Source of the DNA: VAXT01 sp963728535
GTDB lineage: Bacteria > Actinomycetota > Thermoleophilia > Gaiellales > Gaiellaceae
DNA length: 64,000 nt
Direction: 5' to 3'
NCBI GenBank assembly: GCA_963728535.1
Contig: CAVSKK010000001.1
Coordinates: 1,984,001 to 2,048,000, forward strand
The notes under the pieces were generated by a model that ran no database searches, had not been told where the DNA came from, and saw only the letters and a list, made by a program, of their open reading frames with translations. The position numbers and the translations under genes are program-made. Of the stretch, positions 1-8,131 are shown piece after piece (position 1 is the first letter of the stretch; each line of letters starts with the position of its first letter).

Positions 1-150
1 CGTGACGGCGAAGCTCTTCAGATGCCCCTCGATGTCGGTGAACCAGAGGAGCAGAAACTCGACTCCATCCGCCTTGATCTTCTCGAGCGCGTCCTTGCGG
101 GCCTCCTCGCTCGATGTTGCCCTGTTCTTGGATTCGACCTGTTCCGCCAC
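1..150 (-). CDS. glnA: Glutamine synthetase, N-terminal fragment (cut by window edge)
   Basis: Only the first 50 codons are in the window; the gene runs off the left edge. The visible protein starts at a GTG (150) and contains FLLLWFTDIEGHLKSFAVT, which matches the beta-grasp N-terminal domain of type I glutamine synthetases (ATP-dependent glutamate + ammonia to glutamine). A strong ribosome site (AAGGGAGG, about 156-163) precedes the GTG. A terminator-like hairpin with a conserved leader sequence lies directly upstream (165-210) and is shared with the PII-Amt operon at 5.8 kb, which fits joint nitrogen control. The catalytic domain is not visible, so the subtype cannot be assigned. Confidence 0.85.
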   Translation of the reverse strand, partial: MAEQVESKNRATSSEEARKDALEKIKADGVEFLLLWFTDIEGHLKSFAVT

Positions 151-164
151 GAAAACCCTCCCTT

Positions 165-210
165 AGAAATGCAAAAAGCCCCGGGCGCTTGCCCGAGGCC
201 TCATCGCCTC
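165..210 (-). promoter_or_regulatory. Candidate antitermination leader before glnA (terminator hairpin 173-199)
   Basis: Reading the minus strand, GAGGC (210-206), a six-base loop GATGAG and GCCTC (199-195) form one hairpin. The same GCCTC begins a second, stronger hairpin: GCCTCGGGC (199-191), loop AAGC, GCCCGGGGC (186-178), then TTTTT (177-173). The two hairpins are mutually exclusive, as in terminator/antiterminator switches. GCATTTCT (172-165) follows, then the ribosome site of glnA. It could simply be the terminator of the MFS gene ending at 233, but the same sequence order, including GCATTTCT, recurs at 5834-5887 before a nitrogen operon that has no same-strand gene upstream. Confidence 0.6.
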
Positions 211-232
211 AATACGACAAACCCAGCGTAGC

Positions 233-1483
233 TTACGAGGCGGTCGCGGGCAACTCTTCCAGGTCCGGCTCACGCCCGCCGTGACGCAGCGCGCGTGCGT
301 AGAGACCCAGCGCAGGCAGAAGGAGCAGGGCGCCGACGGCGAGCCCGGACGAGATCCCGTATGCGCTTGCAATCACGCCGAGCACCGGCCCCACTGCCGC
401 CTGTCCGATCGCGTCGCCCTGACCCGTCATCGACAGCACGGTGGCGCGCACGCTCGAGTCGGTTACCTGCTGGTTCACCCACGTCATCCAGAGCGGCCAC
501 ATCACCTGCCGGGCGATCAGAACAGCGAGGACGGCCCCGATCGCGAGCACCGGGCTCCCCGTGAGTGCGAACAGGAGCTGCGAGCCCGCGAGCAAGGCCG
601 TGAACGCGAACAGAAGCTTTGCGAGCCGCTGCGTACCCGCGTGCTCGAAGCCCTTCTGCAGGGCGCCGACGACGAAGAACCCGAACAGCATCGCAACGGC
701 GCTCAACGCTCCCAGCCAAACGACCTGATCGAAGTGTCCGATCGAGGGAAACCCGACATTGCGGATCAAGTGCGCCTCCTTCAGCCGGTCGAAAGCCTCG
801 CTCGAGGCGCCTTCGAAGACCGCGATCCCGATGATCAGCAGCAGGAGGGGCGCCGCGCGAACAAAACGCGCGGCCGTCCTGGCTGTCGTGCGCAGCTCCG
901 TGAGCGGGCCTTTCCTCTCGGCCACGGGTCGCCGCCGGAAACCTGTCTCCGGCATCAAGAAGATGAGCCCGACCGCCGTGACGATCTCGATCGCTCCGCC
1001 TGCGATCACCGCCGCGCGCAGGGATTGTGTGCTCAGGGCAACCAGAGCGACGAGGCCGAAGATCGCTCCGACGTACGAGAAGCGTGCGCCGCGCAGGAAG
1101 ACCGGCCCCACCTTGTCGACCCCGACTTCGTCCGTGATCCAGGCCTGGTAGGCCCCACTCGTAAACGTGTAAGCAAGCCCCCAGAACGCCCAGAGCCCGA
1201 CGATCAGCCACGCGGAAGAGACGACTCCGACGAGCAGCCACGCCGTGCCCGTGCCGAGAAACCCGATGATCAGCGAGAGCCGCCGACCGTACGTGTCGGC
1301 GACGACGCCGGTCGGCACCTCGCACAGGAAGACGGTCGCTTCCATCGCCGTCCCCATCAGCACGAGCTGGAGCGCCGAGAGCTGCAGGTCGTTGACGAGA
1401 TAGACCGCGACGACGACGAACGTCGGCATCGAGAGCAAGAGCTCCATGCCGTAGTAGACGGTCGTTGCCGGCAGGCGCCTCAT
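233..1483 (-). CDS. MFS transporter
   Basis: A 416-aa integral membrane protein with about 12 hydrophobic segments and a motif-A-like loop between TM2 and TM3 (GVVADTYGRR, residues 59-68), typical of major facilitator antiporters and efflux pumps. Substrate is unknown. The ATG start overlaps the stop of the upstream acetyltransferase by four bases (ATGA), so it is translationally coupled and is the last gene of an operon with an ABC exporter and a GNAT protein. That context suggests export or resistance, but this is inference. Confidence 0.8.
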   Translation of the reverse strand: MRRLPATTVYYGMELLLSMPTFVVVAVYLVNDLQLSALQLVLMGTAMEATVFLCEVPTGVVADTYGRRLSLIIGFLGTGTAWLLVGVVSSAWLIVGLWAFWGLAYTFTSGAYQAWITDEVGVDKVGPVFLRGARFSYVGAIFGLVALVALSTQSLRAAVIAGGAIEIVTAVGLIFLMPETGFRRRPVAERKGPLTELRTTARTAARFVRAAPLLLLIIGIAVFEGASSEAFDRLKEAHLIRNVGFPSIGHFDQVVWLGALSAVAMLFGFFVVGALQKGFEHAGTQRLAKLLFAFTALLAGSQLLFALTGSPVLAIGAVLAVLIARQVMWPLWMTWVNQQVTDSSVRATVLSMTGQGDAIGQAAVGPVLGVIASAYGISSGLAVGALLLLPALGLYARALRHGGREPDLEELPATAS

Positions 1484-2379
1484 TCGAGCCCCTCGAGGGG
1501 CAGCGGCGCGACCATCGTGACGGTGAGGTCGCGGTACTCATAACCGAGAAGCTCGTTCACGCGGCGCATGCCCTCGTTTCCGCGCTGGGTCCACGTCACG
1601 ATCTCTCGGAACCCGTTGGCCGTCGCCCAGGCAAGCTCCAGCCGCTTGAGCGTCGTCGCCAGGCCGCGGCGGCGCCAGTCGCGCCGAACGACGGTCAAGC
1701 CGTCATCGGCGACCCCGGGATTGTCATGACGCAGCAGTCCGGAGAATCCGACGATCTCGCCGCCGGCGAGGGCGACGAACGATCCCTCGGGCAGCGTTGC
1801 CTCTTCGCGCAGCCAGTCCTCGCGCGAGATCCGTGCGGGCGCCTCGAGGGCCATGTCGTGGTAGCCCTCGGAGGCGAGCGGATACGCCTCCTCGAGCAGT
1901 GACGGCCGCTCGGCCACCGTCACGACCTCGACGCCCTCCGGCAGCGGTGACACAACCGCCTCACCACTCAGATGCTTCACCTGCTCGACCTGGCGATCGG
2001 TCTCGCGAAAGCCGAACCGCTCCGCGAATGGCCTCGACCCCGCCTCCTCCACGTGCGTGGAGATCGTGTCGCACTCGTATGCCGAGGCATGCCCGACGAG
2101 CTCGCGCAGCAGCGCTGTGCCGACGCCGCGGCGACGGGCTTGGGTGAGCACCCGAACCTTGACGGCGAACCGGTCTCCGAAGTCGGAGCGGTCGACGAGA
2201 CCGTGCCCGACGACCTCGCCGTCGAGCTCGGCGACGTACAGCCGCCGCTCGGGATTCGAGAGCTGAGCCCGAAAGAGCTCGACCGTGCCTCCGGATTCGT
2301 TCGGAAGCAGCGTCCGGCGAATGTGGATGAAGGCCTCGAGGTCCGCGTCGCTTACCGCTGCGCGGACCTCGATGCTCAT
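1480..2379 (-). CDS. Tandem GNAT N-acetyltransferase
   Basis: 299 aa with two GNAT folds. The acetyl-CoA pyrophosphate loops are visible as ARRRGVGTALL (about residues 81-91) and RRRGLATTLK (about 236-245). Double-GNAT proteins of this type acetylate small-molecule amines; the substrate is not predictable here. It overlaps the ABC permease stop upstream (ATGA at 2376-2379) and the MFS start downstream, so it sits inside a tightly coupled operon. Confidence 0.8.
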   Translation of the reverse strand: MSIEVRAAVSDADLEAFIHIRRTLLPNESGGTVELFRAQLSNPERRLYVAELDGEVVGHGLVDRSDFGDRFAVKVRVLTQARRRGVGTALLRELVGHASAYECDTISTHVEEAGSRPFAERFGFRETDRQVEQVKHLSGEAVVSPLPEGVEVVTVAERPSLLEEAYPLASEGYHDMALEAPARISREDWLREEATLPEGSFVALAGGEIVGFSGLLRHDNPGVADDGLTVVRRDWRRRGLATTLKRLELAWATANGFREIVTWTQRGNEGMRRVNELLGYEYRDLTVTMVAPLPLEGLE

Positions 2380-3209
2380 CCGGAGCGCTTCAGCTTGCCG
2401 TGCTTCTTCGCGTAGCGCTCACCGCGCCGGAAGACTTCGAGCCCGAGCGGAATCGAGACCATCCCGATGATGATCAGCGGCCAGATGTTCGGCCACATAT
2501 CGGTAACGCCGGCACCGTCGATGATCGCGTCCCGAATCCCGTCGAGCGCGTACGTGGCCGGCGAGATGACCGACAGCCACTGCATCCATTCGGGCAGGAC
2601 GCTGACGGGGTAGTAGACGCCGGAGACGACGAGCAGCAGGCCCTGAGCGACGAAGCCGAGTTGCGTCCCCTTCTCGGGCGAGATCAACGGGAGGACGGCG
2701 GTCATCATCCCGATCCCGATGAACGAGATCGATGCGACGAGGAGGACGAGCAGGGCCGCAGCGAAGTTGGCGCCGGCGAGATCGAGGCTGAAGAAGAGCG
2801 CCACGACTCCGAAGAGCAGCACCGCCCGAATGACGCCGTAGACGATCGCGAACGCGCCCATCCCGAACAGGTGGATGGGACGCGAGAGCGGCGCCATGAA
2901 CGTGTACTCGATCGTCCCCTCCCAGCGCTCCCATGCGACCGTCTCGGTGAGGATCTCGAAGATGATCCCGAGGTAGGCCCAGACGACGGCGCCGACGAGC
3001 AGGATCGTCGTCACGCGGTCGACGTCGATCGTGCCACCGCCTGCCTCGATGCCCTTCGCGATGAAGACGATCGTCAGCGTGTTCGCGACCGTCCAGAGGA
3101 AGAACGCGACGTCCCACCAGATGTAGCGCTTGACGAGGTAGACGTTGCGCTCGAAGACGCCGGCGAGGCCGATTAGCTCGTGTCGGAGTGCTGCTGCTGC
3201 GCCGGGCAT
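2376..3209 (-). CDS. ABC-2 type exporter permease
   Basis: 277 aa with about six membrane segments and the layout of ABC-2 (DrrB/YhhJ-like) permeases: a hydrophobic start near residue 33, a central cytoplasmic amphipathic region and a C-terminal membrane helix followed by a basic tail. It overlaps the stop of the ATPase gene (TGATG at 3207-3211), which is its evident partner. Substrate unknown; drug, lipid or polysaccharide export are the usual roles of the family. Confidence 0.8.
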   Translation of the reverse strand: MPGAAAALRHELIGLAGVFERNVYLVKRYIWWDVAFFLWTVANTLTIVFIAKGIEAGGGTIDVDRVTTILLVGAVVWAYLGIIFEILTETVAWERWEGTIEYTFMAPLSRPIHLFGMGAFAIVYGVIRAVLLFGVVALFFSLDLAGANFAAALLVLLVASISFIGIGMMTAVLPLISPEKGTQLGFVAQGLLLVVSGVYYPVSVLPEWMQWLSVISPATYALDGIRDAIIDGAGVTDMWPNIWPLIIIGMVSIPLGLEVFRRGERYAKKHGKLKRSG

Positions 3210-4013
3210 CAGTCGTCGTCCTCCTTCACGTCTTCGAGGCTGTGTCCGGTCGCGGTGAAGAACGCCTCTTCCAGCGTGTTGCCAGCGTACTTGCGCTTGA
3301 TCGCGTCGACCGTGTCGAGGCAGATCAGCTTGCCGTCGTCGAGGATGCCGATTCGCTCCGCGAGGGCCTCGGCCTCGTCGAGGTCGTGCGTGCAGAGCAG
3401 GATCGTCGCGTCCTGGATCTCACGGACCTCGCGAATGAAGTCCTGCACCTCGAGCTTCGAGCGCGGGTCGAGGCCCGTCGTCGGCTCGTCCAGCAGGAGC
3501 AGCACCGGGCTCGTCAGGAGCGCCCGTGCAAGCGCGACCTTCTGCTGCATCCCGCGTGAGAGCGACTCCATGGCTTCGCCGCGGCGGTCCGCGGGGAACC
3601 CGACCTTCTCGAGGATGCGCGGGATCTCGTCGTGCGTGTCGTTCGGGGTCATCCCGTAGAACCGCGCCGCGTACGAGAGGTTCTCGGTCGACGACATCTT
3701 CTTGAAGAAGGACGCTTCGACCGAGACCCGGTTGACGAGCTTGCGAACGGCGCGGGTCTCCTTGAAGACGTCGTGGCCGAAGACGTGCGCGCGTGCCGCC
3801 GTCGTGGAGGAGCAGAGTCGAGAGCAGCCGGACCAGCGTCGACTTCCCCGAGCCGTTCTGGCCGAGGATCGCGACGCACTCGCCGCGGGCGATCTCGAAG
3901 GAGACGCCCTTGAGCGCCTCGACGCGCTTGCGATTACGGCGGAGCAGGCCGGAGCGCTTCCCGTTGCTCCGGACGAACTCCTTGCGCAAGTTGTGAACTT
4001 CGACTGCGTGCAC
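3209..4013 (-). pseudogene. ABC-2 exporter ATP-binding protein, interrupted by one frameshift
   Basis: From the GTG at 4013 the first frame encodes an ATPase N-terminus with Walker A GQNGSGKST (about residues 51-59). Near 3788-3798 the reading moves to another frame, which carries the signature LSRGMQQKVALARAL, Walker B LLLLDEPTTGLDP and the H-loop region THDLDEAEAL. Removing one C/G from the run ACGCGCGCAC restores GGTAHVFGHDVF and one continuous protein of about 267 aa (805 bases = 3x268+1). Both halves are well preserved, so a consensus error or a very recent mutation is more likely than decay. It is the partner of the permease that follows. Confidence 0.75.
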
Positions 4014-4158
4014 GTGCTGCTCCAGACTCGACTTGAAGGGACACCGAACTGGCGCACCTACCCGTTTGCCGGGTGGCGCGCGCAGGAACCGGAATCAGCC
4101 GAGGCGCAACATCGCGCCGATCAGACTAGCTGCGGCGCGGGACGAGGGCAAGGATCGG

Positions 4159-5737
4159 CTACCTGCGTCCGACGACGAGATTGACCCGAGCGCCCCGGCG
4201 CAGCAGCCGGCCTGCACGCGGAGATTGCGCGACGACGCGCCCGCGGAAGCGCCGCGCGCGAACGCGGCGGATCTTGCCGACCGAGCAATTTGCTCGTCGA
4301 ATCCTCTGCCGGGCGGTCGCCAGGCGCTTGTGGACGACGCGCGGAACCCGGCACCGAATCGGTGGAGGCCGAGGCGGCTGCGCGAGCGGCCCGAGCTCGA
4401 TTCCGATGGCCGCGACGTGTTCTGCGAGGCCGTCGCCGTCGGAGCCGCGTCCAGCCAGAACGAGACGGTCCGTCGAGCCAGGCCCAGCACCGGGCTGAAC
4501 GACGAGCGCCCAGCCGAGGTCGTGTCCCGCCAGAAGGCCGAAGGTTCGCTTACCTCCCTGGCCGAACGACGAGTCCAAAGAACCGTCGTCGTTGTAGCGC
4601 GCAACGGCCATCTCGTCCCACACACTAGGCGGCCCATCGCGCGTCGTCCCGCCGACAACCACCTTTCCGTCCGCCTGAACCCAGGCGGCGTGAGCGTCGG
4701 CGTAGAGCGTGCCGATCTGCGTCGAGACGATGCCGCCTATGCCGAAGGTCGAGTCGACGAGCTCCACCCGGTCCATAGCGCGCGATCTTGAAGCCACGAT
4801 CTCCGTAGCCGACAACGACGACGCCGCCGGTCGGGGTAAGAGCGAGCGCACGGGCGACCTGCTCGCCCGGACTCTCCGTTACGACGACTCCGTCCAGGCC
4901 GAAGCTCTCGTCAAGTCGGCCGTCTGGGAGGTAGCGAGTGAGGGCGAAATCAGTCGGGAACGGGTATTCGTAATCGGCCGTTCCCGCCACGAGAATCCGC
5001 CCGTCGCCGAGAAGCGCCAAGGCGGAGGCCTCATCTTGCAGCGCGGGATCTCCGATCGGCGTGTTGACGATCCCACCCGAACCGAACGTGGGATCGAGCG
5101 ACCCGTCCGCCCGGAGCCGCACGACGGTGAAGCCCGTTCCTCCCCTTCCCGTTGCGACGATCTTGCGGTCGGGCTGAACCGCTACGCCCGCGACCGAATC
5201 GAAGAGCGCGACATCCAGGGTCTGAATGCCGTCCCCCGAGAAGCTCGTGTCGAGGGCGCCGGACGACGTGTACCGCACAAAGGCGAAATCGCGTGTGCCG
5301 CCGGAGTTGGCCGCATCGCCTCCCAACACGACCGTCCCATCCGGGCCGACGGCCACCGCCCAAGCGATGTCGTACATGCTGTCCGCCAGGTCGATGGGAG
5401 TCCGTACAGCGCCGCCGGCGAACGAGGGGTCGAGGCTCCCGTCCACGTTCAGTCGCACCGCGAGAAAGTCGTTGCTCGATGCCCACACCGCTCCCGGCGC
5501 GGGAGGCGGAGGCGGAGGCGGCGCGTGGTCGCTGACGGCCCCGCCCAGAAGGATCTTGCCGTCCGGCTGTACCGCTGCGGCTGTCGCATAGGAGTTGATC
5601 CCGGGCGAGAGGATGGCGCGCCCATTCGCTCCGAATGTCGGATCGAGGTCTCCGGGCGCTGCCAGAGCTGCAAGCGCCAGAACGAGGGCGAACCCAGACG
5701 CCACGCCCAAGGGCCCGATGCGGAACAGGGCCTTCAT
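4159..5737 (-). pseudogene. Secreted delta-60 repeat beta-propeller protein with C-terminal PASTA-like tail, one frameshift
   Basis: Signal peptide (residues 1-27), then repeated units of the form QPDGKILLGG...RYxxDGSLDxTFGxxG, the delta-60 (NHL-like) beta-propeller signature. A Pro-rich stretch of seven prolines lies near residue 72. Around 4756-4768 the frame changes: GFKIARYGPGG continues in another frame as VDSTFGIGGIVSTQIG. Deleting one base in GGTGGAGCTC joins the two (1579 bases = 3x526+1). The C-terminus (CRVPRV...RVNLVVGRR) resembles a PASTA domain and is almost the same as the tail of the metalloprotease at 46.5 kb. Probably cell-surface or extracellular; function unknown. Confidence 0.7.
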
Positions 5738-5744
5738 TCAGCCG

Positions 5745-5773
5745 ACACTACAACGCCGGATTCGAAGCTCCAA
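5745..5773 (-). promoter_or_regulatory. Promoter of the delta-60 gene (likely leaderless)
   Basis: On the minus strand TTGGAG (5773-5768) and TAGTGT (5750-5745) are separated by exactly 17 bases, and the ATG at 5737 lies seven bases after the -10 box. This is a good sigma-70-like promoter placing transcription start at or next to the start codon. Confidence 0.55.
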
Positions 5774-5795
5774 GCAAAGCATCCGGACGAGCCTC

Positions 5796-5891
5796 TAGAG
5801 TTCTGGCCGGTGCTCGCCGGAGAAGGCGAGCGCTGAGGCAATGGAGCCTCGGGACACGCTCGGCGTCCCGGGGCTTTTCGCATTTCTGAGG
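5796..5891 (+). promoter_or_regulatory. Candidate dual-hairpin antitermination leader of the GNAT-PII-Amt operon
   Basis: A possible -10 box TAGAGT (5796-5801) precedes three elements. P1: GCTCGCC (5812-5818), six-base loop GGAGAA, GGCGAGC (5825-5831). P2: GAGGC (5835-5839), six-base loop AATGGA, GCCTC (5846-5850). Terminator: GCCTCGGGAC (5846-5855) pairs over 10 bp with GTCCCGGGGC (5865-5874), followed by TTTT. P2 and the terminator share GCCTC and exclude each other. GCATTTCT (5880-5887) and GAGG (5888-5891) precede the ATG at 5896. The P2 loop has A at position 1 and G at position 4, the features known for ANTAR-protein RNA targets. No gene on this strand ends just upstream, so the hairpin is not an ordinary gene-end terminator. 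Confidence 0.6.
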
Positions 5892-5895
5892 CGCA

Positions 5896-6381
5896 ATGGA
5901 GATCAGAGACCTACAAGAGGAGGACTGGCCGGCGGTGCGGGAGATCTACGAGCAGGGCATCGCCGGCCGGAACGCGACTTTCGAGACCGAGGCTCCCGAC
6001 TGGGACACGTGGAGCCGCTCTCAGCTCGACCGCCATCGTCTCGTGGCCGTCGAGGACGGGCGGGTTGTGGGCTGGGTCGTGGTGCATCCCGTGTCGCCGC
6101 GGCCCTGCTACGCCGGCGTCGTCGAGCACAGCGTCTACGTGCACTCCGACGCGCAGGGAAAGGGAGTCGGCCGCGCCCTGCTCGAGCGGCTGATCGCGGA
6201 CACGGAGCAGTCAGGGATCTGGACGATCCAGACCGGGATCTTCCCGGAGAACGAGGCGAGCCTCGCGCTGCACGTGAAGTGCGGGTTCCGGATCGTCGGG
6301 ACGCAGGAACGGCTCGGCAAGCTCGACGGCGTCTGGAGAGACGTCGTCGTCCTCGAGCGACGAAGCGAGGTGATCACATGA
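5896..6381 (+). CDS. GNAT acetyltransferase, phosphinothricin/methionine-sulfoximine type
   Basis: 161 aa, full length for the PAT/MddA family. The acetyl-CoA loop is QGKGVGRALL (about 94-103), and the family pattern NEASLALHVKCGF...GxWRDVVVLER is present near the C-terminus. Family members acetylate phosphinothricin or methionine sulfoximine, both glutamine synthetase inhibitors, which fits its place as first gene before PII and Amt (ATGA overlap at 6378-6381). The substrate is inferred from family and context only; aromatic or other amino acids are possible. Confidence 0.8.
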   Translation: MEIRDLQEEDWPAVREIYEQGIAGRNATFETEAPDWDTWSRSQLDRHRLVAVEDGRVVGWVVVHPVSPRPCYAGVVEHSVYVHSDAQGKGVGRALLERLIADTEQSGIWTIQTGIFPENEASLALHVKCGFRIVGTQERLGKLDGVWRDVVVLERRSEVIT

Positions 6382-6728
6382 CGAAGGTCGAAGCAGTCGT
6401 CATTCGCGAGCGCGTGGAGACGGTGATCGACGCCGTCGAAGCCGAGACCGGCCATGTGGGCGTGACCGTGGTCGAGGCGATCGGGCACGGCCGCCAGCGC
6501 GGCGTCACGCACGAGTACCGTGGCCGCGTCTTCGAGTCGCGGTTCCTGCCGAAGGCGCTTCTCACCTTCGTCGTGGAGGACGCGGTCGCCCAGGCCGTGG
6601 TCGCTGCGATCACGGATGCGGCGCGCTCGGGACATGAGTCCGGCGACGGCATCGTCTGGACGACGCCGATCGAGAACGTCCGCCACAACCGCACCGGTCT
6701 CTCGCTCGGGGAGGTCGAGGTCGCATGA
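6378..6728 (+). CDS. glnK: PII-family nitrogen regulator, divergent
   Basis: 116 aa. The PII core is clear: VTVVEAIGHGRQRG, the T-loop THEYRGRVFESRFLPK and the C-terminal NRTG. PII proteins bind ATP/ADP and 2-oxoglutarate and gate AmtB. In the T-loop the Tyr that is uridylylated or adenylylated (Tyr51 in E. coli GlnB) is Phe52, while the earlier Tyr47 is kept. The B-loop GDGKIF of typical PII reads GDGIVW, losing the ATP-contacting Lys90. It overlaps the GNAT upstream and amt downstream by four bases each, the classical glnK-amt pairing. Confidence 0.85.
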   Translation: MTKVEAVVIRERVETVIDAVEAETGHVGVTVVEAIGHGRQRGVTHEYRGRVFESRFLPKALLTFVVEDAVAQAVVAAITDAARSGHESGDGIVWTTPIENVRHNRTGLSLGEVEVA

Positions 6729-8131
6729 AGAACGCCGACCTCCTCATCGCCGTCAACACCGTCTGGGTCGTGCTGGCGGCGATCCTCGTCATGTTCATGC
6801 AGGCGGGTTTCGCCTTCCTCGAGGCGGGCCTGACCCGGATGAAGAACGCGGCGCACATCGCCGGCAAGAACGTGCTCATCTTCGGCGTCTGCTCGATCGT
6901 CTACTGGGCGGTCGGCTTCGGGTTTGCGTTCGGCGACGGCAACGCCCTCTTCGGGACGAGCGGCTTCTTCCCGTCGACGGACGCGTTCCTGTCGGTCGGC
7001 GCGGCGCCGTTCACCTTCTTCTCCACGATTCCCGGAGCGGCCGGCTATCTGTTCGAGGTCGTCTTCGCAGGCGTCTCACTCGCGATCGTCTGGGGCGCGA
7101 TGGCCGAGCGGGCGAAGCTCTGGGTCTATTTCGTCTTCGGCGCCTTCTTCACCGTTCTCTACTCCGTCGTCTCGCACTGGGTCTGGCACGCGGGCGGCTG
7201 GCTCTATTCGATCGGCATGCAGGACTTCGCCGGCTCGACGGTCGTCCACTATCAGGGCGCTCTCGCTGCGCTTGCGGGCGCCCTGCTCCTGGGGCCACGG
7301 ATCGGCAAGTTCGGCCACGACGGACGCGCGAACCCGATTCCCGGCCACAACATGCCGTACGCGGTCCTCGGGACGCTGATCCTCTGGTTCGGCTGGTTCG
7401 GCTTCAACCCGGGCTCGACCCTCGGCGTCGTCACCGGCGAGCACATCGGGTACTTCGGCTACGTCGCACTGACGACGAACCTCGCAGCGGCGGCGGGCGC
7501 GATGGGAGGCATAGGCGTCGCGTGGATCGTGCTGGGCAAGCCGGACGTCTCGATGATGCTGAACGGCGTGATCGCAGCCCTCGTGGCGATCACCGCCGCC
7601 TCGGGCTTCGTCGCGCCGTGGGCCGCGGTCGTCATCGGCGCCATCGCGGGTGGGATCGCGGTCGTCGGCGTCCTCGGCGTCGAGCGGATCGGGATCGACG
7701 ACCCGATCGGCGCCGTCGCGGTGCACGGGATGGCAGGCGTCTGGGGAACGCTCGCGACGGGCATCTTCGCCGTCCCTGCGCTCGCGTCCAACCTCGCGAC
7801 CGGCTCGGGCGGCCTCGTCTACACGGGCAGCTTGCACCAGCTCGGGATCCAGGCGCTCGGGCTGGTCGCAGTCGGCGGCTTCACCTTCACGGCCTCGTTC
7901 GGCTGCCTCTGGGGCCTGAACAGGCTGTGGGGCATCCGCGTCGAGGAGCACGTCGAGACGGCCGGCCTGGACGTCGCCGAGCACGGCATGTGGGGCTACC
8001 CCGAGTTCTACATCCCGGTTCCCGGCGGCTACGGGACGGAGTCCCACGGCCATCTGGTGGGCCACCCGCACACGCACACGCGCGAGCCGGAACCAGATTC
8101 CGTCGAGAAAGCCGAGTTAGAGGCGGCCTAA
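6725..8131 (+). CDS. amt: Ammonium transporter
   Basis: 468 aa with about 11 membrane helices. Conserved Amt features include the N-terminal QAGFAFLEAG helix, FYSVVSHWVWH-type pore region (VVSHWVWHAGGWL, about residues 156-168), DFAGSTVVHYQGA with the first pore His, and the second pore-His region AVHGMAGVWGTLATG. The C-terminal cytoplasmic tail (GMWGYPEF) is the part that PII contacts in this family. Coupled by ATGA to the PII gene. The extension after the Amt tail is rich in His and Glu. The stop codon overlaps the end of the convergent HYR gene. Confidence 0.95.
   Translation: MKNADLLIAVNTVWVVLAAILVMFMQAGFAFLEAGLTRMKNAAHIAGKNVLIFGVCSIVYWAVGFGFAFGDGNALFGTSGFFPSTDAFLSVGAAPFTFFSTIPGAAGYLFEVVFAGVSLAIVWGAMAERAKLWVYFVFGAFFTVLYSVVSHWVWHAGGWLYSIGMQDFAGSTVVHYQGALAALAGALLLGPRIGKFGHDGRANPIPGHNMPYAVLGTLILWFGWFGFNPGSTLGVVTGEHIGYFGYVALTTNLAAAAGAMGGIGVAWIVLGKPDVSMMLNGVIAALVAITAASGFVAPWAAVVIGAIAGGIAVVGVLGVERIGIDDPIGAVAVHGMAGVWGTLATGIFAVPALASNLATGSGGLVYTGSLHQLGIQALGLVAVGGFTFTASFGCLWGLNRLWGIRVEEHVETAGLDVAEHGMWGYPEFYIPVPGGYGTESHGHLVGHPHTHTREPEPDSVEKAELEAA

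Noticed and set aside
5500..5525. Proline/glycine codon repeat in the delta-60 gene
   Set aside because: A run of GGCGGAGGC-like triplets coding seven prolines in a linker; a simple repeat, not a CRISPR or mobile element.
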